Source of the DNA: JBFKOL01 sp041628815
GTDB taxonomy: Bacteria > Bacteroidota > Bacteroidia > Chitinophagales > Saprospiraceae
Length of the DNA: 28,757 nucleotides
Direction: 5' to 3'
NCBI GenBank assembly: GCA_041628815.1
Contig: JBFKOL010000016.1
Location: 1 to 28,757, forward strand
Shown one piece after another: positions 7,819 through 14,835 of this stretch. A program made the translations under genes and the position numbers. Below the pieces are notes generated by a model. The model worked only from the letters and a program-made list of their open reading frames with translations. It did not search any database and was not told the origin of the DNA. The number at the start of each line of letters is the position of its first letter. Position 1 is the stretch's first letter.

Positions 7819-8724
7819 TCATCTAGACGAATTCACGAAATACACGCCACAGAACAGGATAGCGGCAGCGATAATCGACTGCACAGTTATGGTCTCCTGA
7901 AGGACCCACCAACCTAGAAAGAGGGCGACGATGGGGTTGATATAGGTACTGGTGGCTACTTTTTCGGGTGAGACAAATGAGAGCAGATAATTGAAGGAAG
8001 TATAGGCCAGAATACTGCCACAGATCACCAAGAAAGTTAAGGCCCAAAGCAGTTGGGAAGACCAGGCTTGAATTTGCGGGATATCTTCACCTGCAATCCA
8101 GCTTCCACCCAATAGGAAAACCCCTCCAACCAGCATTTGATAGCCAGCATTAACAAATTGATTCTTTGGTAAAATAGCTTTGCCCACATAAATACTTGCG
8201 TATCCCCAGGTAAAGAGACAAACGACTATCATAGCGATACCGCGCCATTGATCAGGAGCATAGACAAGTTCGCGCTGACTGACCAATAGTACAATTCCGA
8301 TGCTACCGAGCAGGATTCCAGCCAGTGACTTGACTCGAATTCTCTTGCCATCCATAATTCGCATCAGAAGGAGGGTTACAAGAGGTTGTGCCGAAATGAT
8401 GAGTGCAGTAAATCCGCTGTCGACATATTGAAGGGCCCAGACCACCCCACCATTCCCTATGGTGAGAAAGAGAATACCTGCAAAACCGGCATTCAACAAA
8501 GCCTTTCTTTGTGGAATGAGATTTTTACCTGAAAAAGACGCTATGGAAAAAATAATAAAAGAGGCTGTTGTAAACCGTATTCCTGCCAGGGCAAAAGGTG
8601 GTAATTCGCTTACTCCGATTTTATTGAACAGATAGGTCGCTCCCCATAGGATGTAGATGGCAGAGAAAGCGCCAATCATGACCCAGAATTTCGTTCCTCG
8701 AACACTTCGCTCTGTGCTGGTCAC
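7819..8724 (-). CDS. EamA/DMT-superfamily permease
   Basis: This is an inner-membrane transporter of the drug/metabolite (EamA, RhaT-like) superfamily, 301 residues with about ten hydrophobic helices in two repeated halves. Typical motifs are IYILWGATYLFNKIG near the N-terminus (first EamA half), FALAGIRFTTASF, and in the second half CGSILAYTSFNYLLSFVSPE followed by NPIVALFLGWWVLQE. The substrate is unknown; members export amino acids, nucleosides or other metabolites. The start used is a GTG: a TGA lies two codons upstream, and no in-frame ATG precedes the first helix except M16, which is an alternative. On the minus strand TACATTTG (8738-8745) is a possible -7 box just upstream. The gene converges with the EF-G paralogue across a 170-bp gap that holds nothing recognisable. 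Confidence 0.9.
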   Translation of the reverse strand: MTSTERSVRGTKFWVMIGAFSAIYILWGATYLFNKIGVSELPPFALAGIRFTTASFIIFSIASFSGKNLIPQRKALLNAGFAGILFLTIGNGGVVWALQYVDSGFTALIISAQPLVTLLLMRIMDGKRIRVKSLAGILLGSIGIVLLVSQRELVYAPDQWRGIAMIVVCLFTWGYASIYVGKAILPKNQFVNAGYQMLVGGVFLLGGSWIAGEDIPQIQAWSSQLLWALTFLVICGSILAYTSFNYLLSFVSPEKVATSTYINPIVALFLGWWVLQETITVQSIIAAAILFCGVYFVNSSR

Positions 8725-8868
8725 GGCTCATTTTGTGCAAATGTAAGCATCCCAATTTTCAGATTACTGGTTTAAAACGTTATACGAAAACATTGATTAA
8801 AATTAGCCGTCAACATGACTAGGAAGGTCGTTTCATTTCCAATTAAGATTATATTTTCCCTTAGTGGT

Positions 8869-8886
8869 TGCGAACATGAGTTCGCA
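8869..8886. promoter_or_regulatory. Perfect inverted repeat upstream of the DUF3943 gene
   Basis: The arms TGCGAAC (8869-8875) and GTTCGCA (8880-8886) pair perfectly around ATGA. The element ends 34 nt before the ATG at 8921 in the divergent region between the permease and the DUF3943 gene. It is a plausible regulator-binding site or short leader hairpin. No regulator gene is adjacent. Confidence 0.35.
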
Positions 8887-8920
8887 GGTGCTTGAATATT
8901 TACCATCCTAATGAAGGTCG

Positions 8921-10339
8921 ATGAACAGAAGAAGACGGCTTTTGCGATTTATTTTTTTGATTGTGATGGTTATCTCATGTAGCGATCAGAAAGTTATTGC
9001 CCAGATCCGTCTTGACAGTGCTTTTCATACTGCCATGATGAAACCCAAGCCTGGAATAGCTGCACTGGAGGTATTCTCTATCAATTTGTTGATCAACCGA
9101 TACGATGCCTGGTTTTTTCGCGATGGTGGTGAATATTGGGCGAAGGTGACCCCAAAATCCTGGAAGGCAAATCTGGAAACAGGCCTGGAATGGGACTGGA
9201 ATTCATTTGGCACCAACTGGTTTGGACATCCTGTCCATGGTTCCTTCTTTTTTAATTCAGCACGCAGTATGGGAATGACTTACTGGCAGTCATCCCCCTA
9301 TTCATTTCTCGGAAGTTTTTCGTGGGAGTACTTCGGAGAGACCCATCCCCCAAGCGGTAATGACCTGTTGACGACTTCAATCGGGGGAATTTACCTTGGC
9401 GAGATCTCGCATCGACTGGCAGGTAAGTTGATAGACTACCCGGCCAGTGGATTCGGACGGGTATGGCGTCTCACACTTGCGACAATCATGAATCCCATTC
9501 GCGTTTTTAACAGGTGGATCAATAAACAACCCATTTTTCAGAATCATGGGTTGCCACTGGAAGATCTGAGAGCAGGTTTTTCAATAGGGCACAACATCCA
9601 GCTGAAAAATGTAAATCTCGAAACACGAGGTAGCGGACCCTTCATCCAATACGAAATGATCTACGGGAATCCTTTCGAGTCAGAGTCCTTTCTCCGGCCG
9701 TTTGAAACCTTTGAGATAATTGCGTGGCTGCGCTTCGATAAGGATGACATCAGGCCCTATCCCTATATGAATGTAACGTCAACAGGTATTTTATGGGGCA
9801 AAACTGTGCTGGATAAACCTAAACATAGTTTTGTTTTCGGTGGATTTCAACATTTTGACTATCATCACGACGAAGTCATTGAGATCGGCTCTCTGGGGTT
9901 TGGTGCCGGGCTCATGGTGCAATCCAGCCTTGCTAACAGATGGCTTGCATATACGACCATTCATCTGGGGCCTTCTGTTCTGGGTGGCAGCAATAATGAG
10001 GTGGTAGATCAATTCGCGACTGACCCCGAAAACAGGCGTGACTACATATTAGGTCCCGGTTTTTTGGTGAAAACCAGTTTTATTCTGGAACATGACCTGA
10101 TGGGCCGAGCCATCGTGGATTATAAGTATTTCAGGTTTTATGTCGTTTCCGGACCCAGTGGGACCGAAAAACTAAATCTACTCACCTTCAAATACTCAGT
10201 TCCTTTCTGGCGCGGGCACCGCGTGGGCCTTGACTATACGAGATATTTCAGACGCGTCAGATTCAATGATTTTCCTGAATACCAAAACTTCATGAAAGAC
10301 CTCTATGAACTTCGTGTATTTGTTACCTATGAATTCTAA
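8921..10339 (+). CDS. DUF3943 domain protein, predicted outer-membrane or periplasmic
   Basis: This 472-residue exported protein has an N-terminal signal (Arg-rich start, hydrophobic core, ending near VIAQ at residue 28). The segment around residues 60-190 is the recognisable part and matches my memory of DUF3943: FFRDGGEYWAKVTPKSWKAN, then WDWNSFGTNWFGHPVHGSFF, ARSMGMTYWQSSPYSF and GGIYLGEISHRLAGKLID. The C-terminal half consists of alternating polar and aromatic strands (for example VGLDYTRYFRRV) that suggest a beta-barrel ending in an aromatic residue (YEF). No function is established for the family. The following barrel gene overlaps its end, so the two are co-transcribed. VISC inside the signal could also be read as a lipobox, but the barrel-like body makes an ordinary signal peptide more likely. 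Confidence 0.75.
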   Translation: MNRRRRLLRFIFLIVMVISCSDQKVIAQIRLDSAFHTAMMKPKPGIAALEVFSINLLINRYDAWFFRDGGEYWAKVTPKSWKANLETGLEWDWNSFGTNWFGHPVHGSFFFNSARSMGMTYWQSSPYSFLGSFSWEYFGETHPPSGNDLLTTSIGGIYLGEISHRLAGKLIDYPASGFGRVWRLTLATIMNPIRVFNRWINKQPIFQNHGLPLEDLRAGFSIGHNIQLKNVNLETRGSGPFIQYEMIYGNPFESESFLRPFETFEIIAWLRFDKDDIRPYPYMNVTSTGILWGKTVLDKPKHSFVFGGFQHFDYHHDEVIEIGSLGFGAGLMVQSSLANRWLAYTTIHLGPSVLGGSNNEVVDQFATDPENRRDYILGPGFLVKTSFILEHDLMGRAIVDYKYFRFYVVSGPSGTEKLNLLTFKYSVPFWRGHRVGLDYTRYFRRVRFNDFPEYQNFMKDLYELRVFVTYEF

Positions 10340-10946
10340 ACAGTTGGTGAACGCCCAATTTATCTGCAGAATTATTGCACTGATGACATTACTGGGTATG
10401 GTACAGGAAAGTGGTGCCCAGGCTTACTTTGTTCCCAAGGTAGGATTGAAGATGCCACTGGCAGATCCTTCCATTGGACCATACCTCGTGGACAATAAGC
10501 AGGGTGCAATGGCTGGCGTGGAATTGAGGAGTGGACGTCGTTCTATATGTTTCAACCCGGGCCTGATGGTTTACCATCATCGTATATTTCTTTTTGAAAA
10601 GGTTGCAGGCGCTGACGAAAGTCCGGTTCACGAGACCCACGTCACCTGGATCAAAACCAGATTAGGGGTCCAGGCTAATGTGTCTGGTAACGGATTGGGT
10701 TCAATGGTTCACCTAAGGGGTGCTCTAAGTCCTGTTTTTGCACTGGAAGATCCCGATCTCGAGGGATTTGATCTCGTCGATGAAAACTATCGATGGGGAT
10801 ATATGGAGTTTCATTTAGGAACGGGTATTGACCTCGGCAGGGTGGTCGTCGACGTTGACTACCAACTCAGTCTTGTGAGGAATATCCATACATCGGATAT
10901 CGTCGAGAACAATGTAACACTACAGTTGGGGATCCTGCTCTTTTAG
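10329..10946 (+). CDS. Small predicted outer-membrane beta-barrel protein
   Basis: I do not recognise a named family. The 205-residue protein has a signal peptide ending at about SGAQA and then repeated amphipathic strands separated by short turns (YFVPKVGLKMPLADP, AMAGVELRSGRR, MEFHLGTGIDLGRVVVDVD). The last residues TLQLGILLF end in Phe, a pattern usual for an eight-stranded barrel with a C-terminal insertion signal. I place the start at the ATG at 10329, which overlaps the DUF3943 stop by 11 nt and gives a clean signal peptide. The upstream in-frame ATG at 10305 would add eight residues. Its tight coupling to the DUF3943 gene suggests a joint outer-membrane role. Confidence 0.65.
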   Translation: MNSKQLVNAQFICRIIALMTLLGMVQESGAQAYFVPKVGLKMPLADPSIGPYLVDNKQGAMAGVELRSGRRSICFNPGLMVYHHRIFLFEKVAGADESPVHETHVTWIKTRLGVQANVSGNGLGSMVHLRGALSPVFALEDPDLEGFDLVDENYRWGYMEFHLGTGIDLGRVVVDVDYQLSLVRNIHTSDIVENNVTLQLGILLF

Positions 10947-11003
10947 TTCGGCATTTTCTCAAATTCCGGGCACCTTTTACGTGCCTCAGGCGTTAGTCTT
11001 CAT

Positions 11004-12179
11004 ATGCCTTGGCCCATCCACCATCTCTCCAATTATGTATTGGTCCTTTTTTCTGCGACGACGTTGCTTGTCGAACAATGCGATATTCCTCCATTGGAAG
11101 ATTATGGACCAGGATGGGACATCGCGACACCCATGAAGGGAGCCGTGAATTGTGATTATGGTAGTATTGATTGTAATCCATGTGTAGGGGATCTGATCAA
11201 CAAAATTGGCTCCATCGACACACAGGAAGGCTCTAGCTCGGTTCACCGGTTTAAGGGGGAAGGATTGGGCATTTCTATGAACCTGTTTAAACATCCACAG
11301 GGCATCGCAAGGCTTGCTGGAATAGGAGACGAAAACTGGCTCGTCATGCCCAGGAACCATGCCAGTGACCCCAGTAAGGCCGGTGTAGTCAGTGTTCTTT
11401 TTGAATCCATCCTGAGCGACGGGAGTTCTTGGATCGAGGCACCATTAGAACGCGCTACAACTGGTAAGATGTCGCATTTTTATTCAACAGAAGACAACAA
11501 ACACCCAGGTGGTTGTCAAATCATAGGACACACCTTAGCTGTAGCACATGAGGCCGTACAGGACACCCTATTATCCCCAACATGGATATCCTTTTACGAC
11601 GTGTCGGATCCAATACATATTCGCGAAGTAAACAGGTTCAACTTTCGCGGAATGGATTCTTACGGCACCCCATTTTTTATGTCGGACAATGGTCAAGCAA
11701 TGTGTGTCGGCCTGACCCGGCTTGCCGATGGCAGGTATCTCATGCTGGCACTGGAATCCAGAAGAAGGCTTTCAAGCGATATCGGGTGGTTTTTTGTAAG
11801 TACCGGAAAAGATCTCTCTACCACATCATGGCAGTTTTTACAGATGTGGCACCAGGACATGTTGCTCCCGGGGAAACATGCTTTTCGCACTTACGAAAAC
11901 ATCAATCTTGTCACTGACTGCCGCAATGGACAAATCTATATGTTGGGGTTTTTTGGCAACGGTAAAAACAACGCTATTGACGTCTTCAAGATTGGACATT
12001 TGGACCAAGGACTGATCTACCTGGAAAAGGTTTTTGAAAAAGAAGTAAAAACCCGGACAGGGGGTGCATCGTTTAGAGCCGGTGGCAGTCTTCACGTGAC
12101 TCCGGAAGGAAGACCCGTCATCTATGCCGTCGAAAAGGTCGACAGGGGAAAATGGTTGACCATCGAGGAGTTTGATTGA
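11004..12179 (+). CDS. Secreted protein of unknown function, possible beta-propeller
   Basis: This is a 391-residue protein with a hydrophobic N-terminus (VLVLFSATTLLVEQC), so it is probably exported; Cys26 could be a lipidation site, but VEQC is a poor lipobox. Several segments look like propeller blades: GIARLAGIGDENWLVMPRNH, WISFYDVSDPIHIREVNRFN, CVGLTRLADGRYLMLALESR, and MLGFFGNGKNNAIDVFKIGH followed by LDQGLIYLEKVF. The YDVSDP segment resembles the LVIVD-repeat phrase seen again at 25957-27225. A Cys-rich patch (NCDYGSIDCNPC) lies at about 49-60. It starts 57 nt after the barrel gene and is likely the last gene of the 8921-12179 unit. No catalytic motif is visible and no function is assigned. 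Confidence 0.7.
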   Translation: MPWPIHHLSNYVLVLFSATTLLVEQCDIPPLEDYGPGWDIATPMKGAVNCDYGSIDCNPCVGDLINKIGSIDTQEGSSSVHRFKGEGLGISMNLFKHPQGIARLAGIGDENWLVMPRNHASDPSKAGVVSVLFESILSDGSSWIEAPLERATTGKMSHFYSTEDNKHPGGCQIIGHTLAVAHEAVQDTLLSPTWISFYDVSDPIHIREVNRFNFRGMDSYGTPFFMSDNGQAMCVGLTRLADGRYLMLALESRRRLSSDIGWFFVSTGKDLSTTSWQFLQMWHQDMLLPGKHAFRTYENINLVTDCRNGQIYMLGFFGNGKNNAIDVFKIGHLDQGLIYLEKVFEKEVKTRTGGASFRAGGSLHVTPEGRPVIYAVEKVDRGKWLTIEEFD

Positions 12180-12515
12180 TGGTAGTCGGATTGTCAAGGT
12201 TGTCAAGTTGCCCGGTTGCCAAATTTTCTGGTTGCGGTAGGTAACTTTAAATCAAGTCATAATTGACCACCCATTCCCCGTAGTCATCGAGCCTGCCTGT
12301 TTGTCTATTATTGGTAGGCCTTCAGGAAGGAACTTCGTTTCACTTCGATTTTCTCATATCGAATATCATCCTTTTAATATTCTACAGCACTCATTCTCTT
12401 ACCATCATGAGCTTTCCCAAATTTTAATTGAGCACTTTTGTCTCCGATTCTGCGCCTTCTTGTCAAAGCTTAGTATTTTAAATTGGTCAAAAAAGAATGC
12501 ATTAATCCAATTATC
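12180..12515. other. 336-bp intergenic region between the unknown secreted gene and the PycTM gene
   Basis: The first part holds three short degenerate direct repeats (12188-12222). The rest is AT-rich without a convincing ORF. No clear hairpin terminator or exact TAnnTTTG box was found. The open frame entering the next gene begins at a TTG codon (12483), which I do not take as a start. Confidence 0.5.
12188..12222. repeat. Degenerate 9-10 bp direct repeats (GG-TTGYCAA)
   Basis: GGATTGTCAA (12188-12197), GGTTGTCAA (12198-12206) and GGTTGCCAA (12214-12222) are three imperfect copies just after the stop of the unknown secreted gene. Short repeats of this type occur in Bacteroidota intergenic DNA. 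No role is implied. Confidence 0.45.
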
Positions 12516-13091
12516 ATGGAAGATCAAAAGGAAAAAAAGAAAACCAAGAAGGTAAAACTGCTGACTATAGGATCGAGTAAAAATGCCCAGACCCAATTTA
12601 AAACGGCATTGAGGAACCATATCGACCTCAGCACCATAGCGGATAACAAGGCAAATATTATGCTCAGTGTCAATGCCTTGATCATTACAGTTGCCATTCC
12701 CTTGCTTGTGGCTAGGCTGGCAGAATATCCCGATTTGACCATTCCAACGATTATTCTTTCCTCGGTGAGTCTGGTTTCGATGATCTTCGCCACGCTTTCC
12801 ACCCGCCCGGTAAATACCCCCGGAAAGACATCGGTCGACAAGATCCTCGAAAAGAAATCCAATCTTTTTTTCTTTGGAAACTTCTACAAAATGAGTTTCG
12901 AAGAGTACGAAGAAGGTATGAAAATTGTCGTTTCGGACAATGAGATCCTGGATTGCTCTATTACGAGGGATCTCTATTTCCTTGGTCGTGCATTAGGAAA
13001 AAAATACGACTACCTCCGGTGGTGTTATGATTTCTTTTTATTCGGAATTGTCCTCACCATATTGTCGTACCTGATAGCGGTATTAATCTGA
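12516..13091 (+). CDS. Pycsar-effector-type membrane protein (PycTM / DUF5706 fold), stand-alone
   Basis: This 191-residue protein begins with a highly charged Lys-rich head, then the segment RNHIDLSTIADNKANIMLSV (about 33-52), which I recognise as the signature of the PycTM/DUF5706 family. Two hydrophobic helices follow (about 47-66 and 74-93), then a STRPV motif (95-99), a cytosolic stretch with NLFFFGNFYKMSFEEYEEGM, and a C-terminal helix (about 167-190). In Pycsar phage defence, PycTM effectors respond to cCMP or cUMP made by a neighbouring pyrimidine cyclase and damage the inner membrane. No cyclase is next to this gene, and it lacks the HD domain found fused in many Bacteroidota relatives. 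The ATG at 12516 is preferred over the upstream in-frame TTG at 12483. A defence role is therefore possible but unproven. Confidence 0.75.
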   Translation: MEDQKEKKKTKKVKLLTIGSSKNAQTQFKTALRNHIDLSTIADNKANIMLSVNALIITVAIPLLVARLAEYPDLTIPTIILSSVSLVSMIFATLSTRPVNTPGKTSVDKILEKKSNLFFFGNFYKMSFEEYEEGMKIVVSDNEILDCSITRDLYFLGRALGKKYDYLRWCYDFFLFGIVLTILSYLIAVLI

Positions 13092-13250
13092 TAAAGAGAT
13101 TAAACATTCAAAATTCATATATCGGAGTTCTTCTATGGTCGGGTGGCAAGCCCTCATACATGGCTTCGGCGCACAGGTCGAGTTGACAGATCAGATCTGG
13201 TTAGGGCCAATATCAATTACACGAGCAAAATATCTGAGATTCAATCACCT

Positions 13251-14030
13251 CTATTGAAAGGCAAAGGGAATCGTGCTCTTCAAGGGCACCCCATTAATGA
13301 TGTAAAAAGGATGATCGCCAGTCGGCAGGAGGTCCCAGGTGATAAGACTATGAGAAGGTATAGTATCCATCATGATAACGTTGGCTCCGTCCACAACATC
13401 ATCAATCTCGAGTGACTGAAGCGGTCTGCCATCGGTCGTTGGATGCAAGGGGGAGGCCATGAATATCCTTCCGTCATTGAGATACACTTTAAGAAAAAAA
13501 TGGTCATCGGGCACAGGTACTTGCCTAATGTGGGCGATAGACTCTATGACTCGCTCTCCTTTTTGCGTAACCACATAAATCGGATCTCCTGGCAGGAGTG
13601 AATGGATGGCACATTCACCCAATGGAGTCGATACGAGACTAAAACCTGGCAAGCAGCGACACAGGTTGGGGGTTCCGCGGAAATAGGTTCCGTTGGCACG
13701 GCGATACAGTATCGATCCATCACGCAAGGTGTGGACCTCCTTGGCGTCATCTTCCCTCATGACCGGTATGCAAACAGTTTCGATAGGCCATTTCAATGTA
13801 TCTCGAGGATCGTTGAATCCATTGGGACAGTTTCCAACTCCTACAATTTCAACATTTAGGCACATTGCATGACACGAATCCAAATAAGTCCTGCCGTCTG
13901 CACCACACACTATATCATATGATGTTGATGAACAACCACAAGAACTAAAATCTGGTACAAAATTTACGTCATCATTAGTGCAAGAACTATATGATAAAAG
14001 AATGGCTAATATGATGATATAATCCTTCAC
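13251..14030 (-). CDS. Lipoprotein with Kazal-type inhibitor domain and C-terminal Hint domain
   Basis: The 259-residue protein starts at GTG (14030; an in-frame TAG lies just upstream) with a signal and possible lipobox at Cys17. Residues 31-68 form a Kazal-like module: Cys31/33, C42-GADGRTYLDS-C53, C57 and C68, the CGxDGxTY core being typical of serine-protease inhibitors and follistatin-type domains. From C126 to the C-terminus the sequence reads as a Hint (hedgehog/intein) domain: CLPGFSLVSTPLG with Cys126 at the nucleophile position, LLPGDPIYVVT, then LNDGRIFMASPLHPTTDGR with His196 in the conserved block, a DDVVDGA turn, and WDLLPTGDHPFYIINGVPLK just before the end. Hint domains self-cleave at the first Cys. 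With nothing after the Hint domain, the order is Hedgehog-like. Activity and target are not shown. Confidence 0.72.
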   Translation of the reverse strand: MKDYIIILAILLSYSSCTNDDVNFVPDFSSCGCSSTSYDIVCGADGRTYLDSCHAMCLNVEIVGVGNCPNGFNDPRDTLKWPIETVCIPVMREDDAKEVHTLRDGSILYRRANGTYFRGTPNLCRCLPGFSLVSTPLGECAIHSLLPGDPIYVVTQKGERVIESIAHIRQVPVPDDHFFLKVYLNDGRIFMASPLHPTTDGRPLQSLEIDDVVDGANVIMMDTIPSHSLITWDLLPTGDHPFYIINGVPLKSTIPFAFQ

Positions 14031-14214
14031 GGGGATATAACGAATAAACTACGGAGAACTTGGATTGAATACATGTTTTTGGTTTAAGGAAAAATAGGGG
14101 GAATTGGTGAATATAAACGGCTGTGTGAATAGTGGGTATCAATGTTTAACCACCTCTAATATCCACTTAACACGATTAAAAGTCTCTGGTATACTCGAAT
14201 AATGTGATCAAAGT

Positions 14215-14631
14215 CTAAAAACTCCTGGATAATGCGTGGCGAGAAGTTCTGATGCCACAAACCCCAAAAATGATCAATAGGAGTGAAAGGCAAATAATTG
14301 ACCACTGAGAAAGTGTGGGAACGATGGCAGTGACACAAACGGCTGCCATGGCGACAGCTCCAGGACCAGCACCGCAAAAAATAACAAAGTCCCCGATCTC
14401 ATCGAATGTATAGCTGAAAGTTTGATCAGAAGACCTGAAGATTTCATTATTTCCTGCATCCACGATAATTACATCAGCATCACACTGATCACCTCTTTCG
14501 AAGAACAATGTGCCAGAAACAACCAATTCAATACATGGCTCAAGAGGACTGGTAGGATTCAACACGATATTTTGGGCAAAACAGACAACAGTTAAGGTTA
14601 GAAAAATAATAGTATAAATGAGGCGTATCAT
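14215..14631 (-). CDS. Small exported protein with IPTL-CTERM sorting signal
   Basis: The 138-residue protein has a signal peptide (MIRLIYTIIFLTLTVVCFAQ) and a short beta-rich body with four cysteines. Its C-terminal tail is VPTLSQW (104-110), a hydrophobic helix (111-127) and a basic end (RTSRHALSR). This tripartite tail matches the IPTL-CTERM putative exosortase-type sorting signal. I place the start at the ATG at 14631, not the upstream in-frame GTG (14649), because the signal peptide begins there and a TACCTTTG -7 box lies 20-27 nt upstream. The body resembles no family I can name. The gene sits in the block of secreted proteins. No exosortase gene is in the window, so its processing partner, if any, lies elsewhere. 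Confidence 0.72.
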   Translation of the reverse strand: MIRLIYTIIFLTLTVVCFAQNIVLNPTSPLEPCIELVVSGTLFFERGDQCDADVIIVDAGNNEIFRSSDQTFSYTFDEIGDFVIFCGAGPGAVAMAAVCVTAIVPTLSQWSIICLSLLLIIFGVCGIRTSRHALSRSF

Positions 14632-14650
14632 GGTAAAGGTTCTTCTCACC

Positions 14651-14658
14651 CAAAGGTA
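14651..14658 (-). promoter_or_regulatory. Candidate -7 box for the IPTL-CTERM gene
   Basis: On the minus strand this reads TACCTTTG, an exact TAnnTTTG match, which would place the transcript start about 12-15 nt before the ATG at 14631. No clear -33 TTTG is visible. Confidence 0.4.
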
Positions 14659-14791
14659 AACGATTGACTAAATTGTTCGGCTTAAATATTAAAAAAACAA
14701 TAATACAAACTTTTTAATTGTAAAAAGTTCAACATTAAACATCGACGAGTGGATTAACCATCAAATACATATAAAAATAAAATTTAATATG

Positions 14792-14799
14792 TAATTTTG
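14792..14799 (+). promoter_or_regulatory. Candidate -7 box for the metalloprotease gene
   Basis: TAATTTTG is an exact match to TAnnTTTG in a very AT-rich 186-bp divergent region. Transcription would begin near 14805, giving a leader of about 30 nt that contains the hairpin at 14814-14833. No -33 match is seen. Confidence 0.4.
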
Positions 14800-14813
14800 T
14801 CATTAGCATCCCA

Positions 14814-14833
14814 AAGCAGTAGCAAAACTGCTT
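14814..14833 (+). promoter_or_regulatory. Hairpin abutting the start codon of the metalloprotease gene
   Basis: AAGCAGT (14814-14820) pairs perfectly with ACTGCTT (14827-14833) around the 6-nt loop AGCAAA. The stem ends 2 nt before the ATG at 14836. If it forms in the mRNA it would lie within the ribosome footprint and could limit initiation. Confidence 0.45.
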
Positions 14834-14835
14834 AG

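Noticed and set aside
10986..11360. Minus-strand ORF antisense to the start of the 11004-12179 gene
   Set aside because: The sense frame has a signal peptide and continues for 391 codons; the antisense product resembles nothing.
12483..12515. TTG start adding 11 residues to the PycTM protein
   Set aside because: An ATG at 12516 leads directly into the charged head and the PycTM segment; the added residues have no support.
13187..13199. CAGATC-A-GATCTG palindrome downstream of the PycTM gene
   Set aside because: It is a short dyad between convergent genes with no promoter context; expected by chance at this length.
13143..13415. Plus-strand ORF overlapping the end of the Kazal + Hint gene
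   Set aside because: It is antisense to a better-supported gene, and its translation has no recognisable feature.
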